Shown here piece after piece: positions 59,778-64,000 of a DNA stretch of 64,000 nucleotides. The DNA is from Halorussus rarus (GTDB taxonomy: Archaea; Halobacteriota; Halobacteria; Halobacteriales; Haladaptataceae), in the NCBI RefSeq assembly GCF_003369835.1, contig NZ_QPMJ01000001.1, positions 1,421,589-1,485,588 on the forward strand, in the 5' to 3' direction. Position numbers and translations under genes: made by a program. The notes under the pieces were generated by a model. It was not told the origin of the DNA, searched no databases, and saw only the letters and a program-made list of their open reading frames with translations. The stretch's first letter is position 1. Each line of letters opens with the position of its first letter.

Positions 59778-60114
59778 CTTCTTTTCCGCTGGCGCGACCT
59801 CGTGTCGCGCCTTCTCCGTGCGAGGTCTGCGCGAGCGAAGCGGAGTGACGGTGGACGACCGAGCGCCTCGGAGAGGCGCGGAGGAGTCGGCCGGGGAGGA
59901 TTGTGGTCTGCGGTACCGGTGCGGTCGGGTGGGACTTTCGAGGTGATCACGTTCGCCGTAATTCCGGAAGCCAGTCGACTCACTCACTCTCTCGGCGACC
60001 GCGGAACACAACGTCAGTCCACCCACCGCGCGTCCACCACAAACCGGACAAACACCGGTCAATCACGCGAGAGATAAACGCTTAACCGCACTCCCGACGC
60101 CTTGTTACCCGATT
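59778..60114 (+). other. 337-bp intergenic region with hairpins and promoter
   Basis: No gene is supported. Besides the hairpin at 59791-59811 (listed separately), there is GCGCCTC-GGA-GAGGCGC at about 59862-59878, a GC-rich middle with nothing recognisable, and a TATA-like GATAAACGCTTAA at about 60073-60085, about 30-40 bases before the dehydrogenase ATG at 60115. Confidence 0.45.
59791..59811 (+). terminator. hairpin after the HMGCS-DUF35 stop
   Basis: GGCGCGAC-CTCGT-GTCGCGCC, perfect 8-bp stem, 13 bases after the stop at 59777 and followed by the pyrimidine-rich CTTCTCC. It could end transcription or protect the 3' end; archaeal terminators need not be hairpins. Confidence 0.4.
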
Positions 60115-61002
60115 ATGAACGTAGCCGTACTCGGAGCCGGAACGATGGGTCACGGCATCGCGCAGGTGTCGGCGATGGCCGGCCACGACGTCACGATTCG
60201 CGACATCGAGCGGGACCTCGTGGATGGGGGCATCGACGCCATCGAGGACAACCTCCAGGGCGGCGTCGACCGCGACAAGGTCACCGCCGAGGAGATGGCC
60301 GCCGCGCTCGACCGCATCTCGGGGACGACCGACCTCGGCGAGGCCGTCTCGGACGCCGACCTGGTGGTCGAGGCCGTCCCCGAGGACGTGGAGCTCAAGA
60401 AGCAGACCTTCGAGGACGTGGAGGCCGCGGCGCCCGCCGACGCGGTCATCGCGTCGAACACCTCCTCGCTGCCCGTGACCGAGATTGTCTCGGCGCTCAA
60501 CGACCCCGGCCGCGGCATCGGTCTGCACTTCTTCAACCCGGTCCACATCATGGAACTGGTCGAGGTGGTCGTGGGCGAGCAGACCGACGACGAGACCGTG
60601 GACTTCGCGACCGACTTCGTGAAGGACGCGGGCAAGACCGCCATCGAGGTGCGGGACACCGCGGGGTTCGCCTCCTCGCGGCTCGGCGTGGCGCTCGGCA
60701 TCGAGGCCATGCGGATGGTCGAGGAGGGCGTCGCCAGTCCCCGAGACATCGACCAGTCGATGGAGCTGGGGTACAACCACCCGATGGGCCCCATCGAACT
60801 CGGCGACGTGGTGGGGCTCGACGTCCGGCTCGACATCCTCGAACACCTCCGCGAGGAGCTGGGCGAGCGGTTCCGCCCGCCCCAGATTCTCCGCCGGAAG
60901 GTCCGAGCCGGTAAGCTCGGCAAGAAGACCGGCGAGGGGTTCTACGTCTGGGAGGACGGCGAAATCGCGGGCGTCTCCGGCGACTGGGGTGGCGAGCAAT
61001 GA
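60115..61002 (+). CDS. 3-hydroxyacyl-CoA dehydrogenase
   Basis: 295 residues, the size of the short NAD-dependent enzyme (Hbd/FadN type) that oxidises 3-hydroxyacyl-CoA. Rossmann motif NVAVLGAGTMGHGIAQVSAM, catalytic His in GIGLHFFNPVHIMELVEVV, and the C-terminal domain with YNHPMGPIELGDVVGLDVRL. The stop overlaps the enoyl-CoA hydratase start by 4 bases, making one coupled unit. Confidence 0.94.
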   Translation: MNVAVLGAGTMGHGIAQVSAMAGHDVTIRDIERDLVDGGIDAIEDNLQGGVDRDKVTAEEMAAALDRISGTTDLGEAVSDADLVVEAVPEDVELKKQTFEDVEAAAPADAVIASNTSSLPVTEIVSALNDPGRGIGLHFFNPVHIMELVEVVVGEQTDDETVDFATDFVKDAGKTAIEVRDTAGFASSRLGVALGIEAMRMVEEGVASPRDIDQSMELGYNHPMGPIELGDVVGLDVRLDILEHLREELGERFRPPQILRRKVRAGKLGKKTGEGFYVWEDGEIAGVSGDWGGEQ

Positions 61003-61868
61003 GCCGCGACGAACCGAACGCCGACGGCGACGCCCCGGACGACGAGGGACCAGCGCCCGGTAGCCCCCAGGCCGTTGGGGCCGAGTGCGAGACGGTGGAC
61101 GTCGCGGTCGGCGACCGCGTCGAGCACGTCGCCACGGTCACGCTCTCCCGTCCCGACGCCCGGAACGCGCTGAACGCCCAGTTGCGAGCGGAGCTCATGG
61201 ACGTACTGGATGCCATCGAGGCGAGCGACGTCCGGGTGGTCGTGCTCACGGGCTCCGAGGAGTCGGGCGCGTTCGTCGCGGGCGCGGACGTGACCGAACT
61301 CCGCGAGCGCGGCCCGCTCGAACAGCGCGAGGTCAGCAAGCGCCCGCGGGTCTACGAGTACGTCGACGACCTCCGACAGCCGGTCGTCGCCGCGGTCAAC
61401 GGCCACGCGCTGGGCGGCGGGTGCGAGCTCGCCCAGGCCTGCGACACCCGGATCGCCCGCGAGGGCGCCAAGCTCGGCCAGCCCGAGATCAACCTGGGCA
61501 TCATGCCCGGGGGCGGCGGCACCCAGCGGCTCCCCCGGCTCGTCGGCGAGGGCCAGGCGATGAAGCTGATTCTCTCCGGGGAGCTCATCGACGCCGAGGA
61601 GGCCCGCGACATCGGTCTCGTCGACGAGGTCCACCCGGAGGGCGAGTTCGAGGACCGTGTCTACGACCTCGCGGGGTCGATGGCCGAGAAGAGCCCGCTG
61701 GCCCTCGAGTTCGCCAAGAAGGCGGTCAAGACCGCCGGCCGGACCGACCTCGAGCAGGGCATCGAGTACGAGGCCGAGCTGTTCGCCCACCTGTTCGCGT
61801 CCGAAGACAAGGACGAGGGCATCGACGCCTTCCTCGAGGACCGCGACCCCGAGTGGCGCGGCGAGTAG
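60999..61868 (+). CDS. enoyl-CoA hydratase/isomerase family protein
   Basis: 289 residues. Crotonase fold with RNALNAQLRAELMDVLDAIE, GAFVAGADVTELRERG, the oxyanion loop NGHALGGGCELAQACD and the second catalytic-loop Glu in PEINLGIMPGGGGTQRLPRL. The N-terminus has an acidic low-complexity lead (NADGDAPDDEGPAPGS) of about 30 residues. Coupled to the dehydrogenase; together with the thiolase upstream these are three of the four beta-oxidation activities. Confidence 0.93.
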   Translation: MSRDEPNADGDAPDDEGPAPGSPQAVGAECETVDVAVGDRVEHVATVTLSRPDARNALNAQLRAELMDVLDAIEASDVRVVVLTGSEESGAFVAGADVTELRERGPLEQREVSKRPRVYEYVDDLRQPVVAAVNGHALGGGCELAQACDTRIAREGAKLGQPEINLGIMPGGGGTQRLPRLVGEGQAMKLILSGELIDAEEARDIGLVDEVHPEGEFEDRVYDLAGSMAEKSPLALEFAKKAVKTAGRTDLEQGIEYEAELFAHLFASEDKDEGIDAFLEDRDPEWRGE

Positions 61869-61891
61869 CGACCGAGTATCGAACCTGCGGC

Positions 61892-62674
61892 TCAACCCAG
61901 CGACGACTCCTCGGCCCGGTCGCGGAACGCCCGGTGCGTCGCCCGGCCCCAGTCGATCGCGGCCTCCGAGTCGTTCAGCAGCACGCCCCGGAGCTCGCCG
62001 TTCTCGTCGTAGACGATGAGCACGAGGCCCTCGGACTCGGAACCGACGAACCCGAAGGGGAGCGGCTCGTCGGTCCGCCGGATCGAGAGCCGCCCGGTCT
62101 CCAGCGCCTCCGCGAGCCGGTCGGTGTGGTCCTGCTGGAGGTACTCCAAGACCGGCGTCTCGAGCACCAGGTCGGCCGTCAGGTCGCCGTCGACGATCTC
62201 CTCGTGGAAGATGTCGACGAACTGGGCGAGCACGACCGGAGTGGCCCCGAACACGCGGTCGGCGCGCCGGACCAGGTCGTCGATGTACTCGACGGGCCGG
62301 GTCGGCGCGTGCCGCTCGGCGAGCACGGTGTCGGCCCCCAGCACCGGGTCGACCGTCACCGGCGCGTCGGCCGGCAGCACCGACAGCAGCCCGGCGCAGT
62401 CGTGGATGCCGGCCGCGTGGGTCTCGAACGCCCGGTACTCGTCGGCGAGCAGCCGGCCCACGAGCGTGAGACGGACTCCCTCGTCGGTCTCGGTCACGAG
62501 CCCCTGCTCCTCGAGCTCGCGCACCGCCTTGTACACCGTCGAGCGCGAGACGGCCAGTTCGTCGCGCAGGTCGCGCTTGGCGGTCGGGCCCTCGGCCAGC
62601 CTGTCGAGGAACGGTCTGCGCTTGACGACGGTCGATATCACGTCGCGAAAGTCCGCGTCGTTGGCCCCGGTCAT
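61892..62674 (-). CDS. winged-helix regulator with FilR1-type ligand domain
   Basis: 260 residues. An N-terminal winged helix (FLDRLAEGPTAKRDLRDELA, SRSTVYKAVRELEEQGLV) and a C-terminal about 170-residue domain like FilR1/DUF1724 archaeal regulators. Convergent with the acyl-CoA genes, so it may control them or the neighbouring DUF7344 gene. A TATA-like element on the minus strand (TAAAAGAG at about 62697-62704) is about 25-30 bases before the ATG. Confidence 0.85.
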   Translation of the reverse strand: MTGANDADFRDVISTVVKRRPFLDRLAEGPTAKRDLRDELAVSRSTVYKAVRELEEQGLVTETDEGVRLTLVGRLLADEYRAFETHAAGIHDCAGLLSVLPADAPVTVDPVLGADTVLAERHAPTRPVEYIDDLVRRADRVFGATPVVLAQFVDIFHEEIVDGDLTADLVLETPVLEYLQQDHTDRLAEALETGRLSIRRTDEPLPFGFVGSESEGLVLIVYDENGELRGVLLNDSEAAIDWGRATHRAFRDRAEESSLG

Positions 62675-62792
62675 ATCAGTTCTCGGTGGGATGCTCCCTC
62701 TTTTACGACGCGCGTGACCTATTCGTTTCGGTGCCTTTCACGGCCCTCGGGGATGATTCGACGTCGGAGCGTCGCTCCTCGAACCCGGATCT

Positions 62793-62809
62793 GTTTCGTC
62801 CTTCGAAAC
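62793..62809. promoter_or_regulatory. GTTTCG-TCCTT-CGAAAC inverted repeat
   Basis: Perfect 6-bp arms with a 5-base spacer, between the FilR1-type regulator and the DUF7344 gene. A second small hairpin GGAGC-GTC-GCTCC lies at 62766-62778. Possible operator; binding protein unknown. Confidence 0.3.
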
Positions 62810-62917
62810 GTGTCCGACGAGCGTACACGCGGTTCCGACGCCGAACCCAGTCCGGTCGATTACAGTCAAATGGTACCAAGGCTAGCGTTCCGGTGCGCGC
62901 GGCCGGAGGTGACACCC

Positions 62918-63250
62918 ATGATAGGAAACAGAGACGATTCGGAGCCCGGACGACCGGCGCACGCGCCCGACGAGCGGGAACTGACCCCCCAGACCGTGTG
63001 GGACCTGCTCGCGGACTCGCTCAGGCGCCGAACGCTCCGGGCGCTCGACGCCGACGAGGGCCGGGTGGCGCTCGCCGACCTCGCCGAGCGAGTGGCCGAC
63101 GAGCGACCGGTCGACGCCGTGGCGGTCCAGCTCCACCACAACCACCTGCCGAAGCTGGCGGCGTACGGCCTCGCGACCTACGACGCCGACGCGAACGAGG
63201 TCGTCGCCGAGAGCGTGCCGGAGTGGGTCGAACCGTTCCTCGACGCCTGA
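62918..63250 (+). CDS. small winged-helix protein, DUF7344 type
   Basis: 110 residues from the ATG at 62918; longer in-frame readings upstream are not conserved. It carries TVWDLLADSLRRRTLRALDA, LADLAERVADERPVD and LHHNHLPKLAAYGLATYD, as in DUF7344 winged-helix proteins; compare the THLPRLAEDDIVEFD of the gene at 4142. Probably a DNA-binding regulator. Confidence 0.8.
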   Translation: MIGNRDDSEPGRPAHAPDERELTPQTVWDLLADSLRRRTLRALDADEGRVALADLAERVADERPVDAVAVQLHHNHLPKLAAYGLATYDADANEVVAESVPEWVEPFLDA

Positions 63251-63286
63251 CCCGCGGCGCGACGCCGGGAATCAGTCGGCCTCGAA

Positions 63287-64000
63287 TCACCGCATCAGTT
63301 CGCCGCCGTTGACCTCCAGGGTCTCGCCGGTCACGAACCCGGCGTCCCTGAGGTACGCGACAGCCTCGGCGATGTCCTCCGGCTGTCCGAACCGACCCAG
63401 CGGGATCTCGGCCAGTTCCTCGCGCTTCTCCGCCTCGGTCCGGTCGGCGGTCATGTCGGTCTCGACGTGGCCCGGGGCGACCGCGTTCACCCTGACGTCC
63501 GGCGCGAAGTCCGCGGCGTGGCTCTTCGTCAGTCCGAGGATGCCGGACTTCGAGGCCGCGTAGTGGCACTCCACGGGAGCACCGGTGTGGGCCAGGATCG
63601 AGGAGACGTTGGTGACCGACGGCGTGGGCGCTGGGCCGTCGTCGCTCTCGGCCGCATCGCGGAGGTGCGGCAGGGCCGCCTTCGTCACGTTGAACGCGCC
63701 GTTGACGTTGGTGTCCATCACCCGGTCGAAGTCCGCCGGCGAGAGGTCCTCGGTGAAGACGTGCTGGTCGACCCCGGCGTTGTTGACGACGTGGGCGACG
63801 CCGCCGAAGGCCTCGACCGTCGCGTCCACGAGGTCCGCCGCGGCCTCGGCGTCCCCGACGTCCGCGCGGACCGCGACCGCCTCGCTGTCGGTCTCCTCCT
63901 CGATTCGCTCGGCGACCGTCCGGGCCTTCTGGGCGCTCGACGCGTAGTTGACCGCCACGTCGTAGCCGTCGCGCGCGAACCGCCGTGCGACGGCTCGACC
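63287..64000 (-). CDS. SDR-family oxidoreductase (3-oxoacyl-ACP/acyl-CoA reductase like), partial
   Basis: The N-terminus runs off the window at 64000; about 238 residues are present. Classical short-chain dehydrogenase: NNAGVDQHVFTEDL, the catalytic Ser in SVTNVSSILAHTG and Tyr-x-x-x-Lys in ECHYAASKSGILGL, and the C-terminal VTGETLEVNGGELMR. NAD(P)-dependent; FabG/PhaB-like. The cofactor motif would lie beyond the edge. Confidence 0.9.
   Translation of the reverse strand, partial: GRAVARRFARDGYDVAVNYASSAQKARTVAERIEEETDSEAVAVRADVGDAEAAADLVDATVEAFGGVAHVVNNAGVDQHVFTEDLSPADFDRVMDTNVNGAFNVTKAALPHLRDAAESDDGPAPTPSVTNVSSILAHTGAPVECHYAASKSGILGLTKSHAADFAPDVRVNAVAPGHVETDMTADRTEAEKREELAEIPLGRFGQPEDIAEAVAYLRDAGFVTGETLEVNGGELMR

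Overview
This window comes from a halophilic archaeon of the class Halobacteria. The DNA is GC-rich by eye, the proteins are rich in Asp and Glu, secreted proteins carry twin-arginine signals, and promoters are archaeal TATA boxes often about 30 bases from the start codon. The gene set is archaeal: isopentenyl phosphate kinase with mevalonate kinase, geranylgeranyl diphosphate synthase, archaeal RNase J, L21e, Rpb4, EF-1 beta, KsgA and Trm56. The genus cannot be fixed from the sequence alone. The window is mostly ordinary chromosome. I see no rRNA, tRNA, CRISPR array, complete transposon or phage.

Layout. 0-10 kb: glutamyl-tRNA synthetase, a Bat-type regulator with an altered receiver domain, and an isoprenoid block (mvk-ipk, then rnj-idsA) with a long structured leader before rnj. 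10-19 kb: prolyl oligopeptidase, alpha/beta hydrolase, a thiolase/DUF35 pair, phosphoesterase, aminoglycoside-phosphotransferase-like kinase, and a pair of MetE-like genes of which only one keeps the zinc ligands. 19-29 kb: a tightly overlapping information-processing operon (L21e, Rpb4, DUF655, KsgA, MscS channel, HemK2-like methyltransferase), a transsulfuration enzyme, EF-1 beta with a 59-residue zinc ribbon, and a long FKBP. 29-39 kb is more accessory: a CARF-like regulator without CRISPR, a compact palindromic element, a RAD55-like protein without a P-loop beside a MinD-like ATPase, an orphan Tat-exported WtpA-like binding protein, a gene whose start codon is covered by a DtxR-type palindrome, and two tandem DUF4397 proteins.

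39-50 kb: a TraB-family membrane protein translationally coupled to a site-2 protease, a MEDS-GAF histidine kinase and a closely similar wHTH-PAS histidine kinase 6 kb away, PurM, DUF2797, a short halolysin followed by a BsuPI-type protease-inhibitor domain, arylamine N-acetyltransferase and Trm56. 50-64 kb: a Tat lipoprotein, an MFS transporter, phenylacetate-CoA ligase, a YeiH-type exporter, and a fatty/organic-acid block (thiolase, an HMG-CoA-synthase-like protein fused to DUF35 that has lost its catalytic triad, 3-hydroxyacyl-CoA dehydrogenase, enoyl-CoA hydratase) facing a FilR1-type regulator.

No single locus is clearly a new defence or mobile system. The best leads are the catalytically dead HMGCS-DUF35 fusion, the DtxR-type operator over a start codon, the nested palindromic element at 30.5 kb, a set of near-perfect palindromes lying inside coding sequences, the RAD55/MinD-like pair, and the protease-inhibitor pairing.
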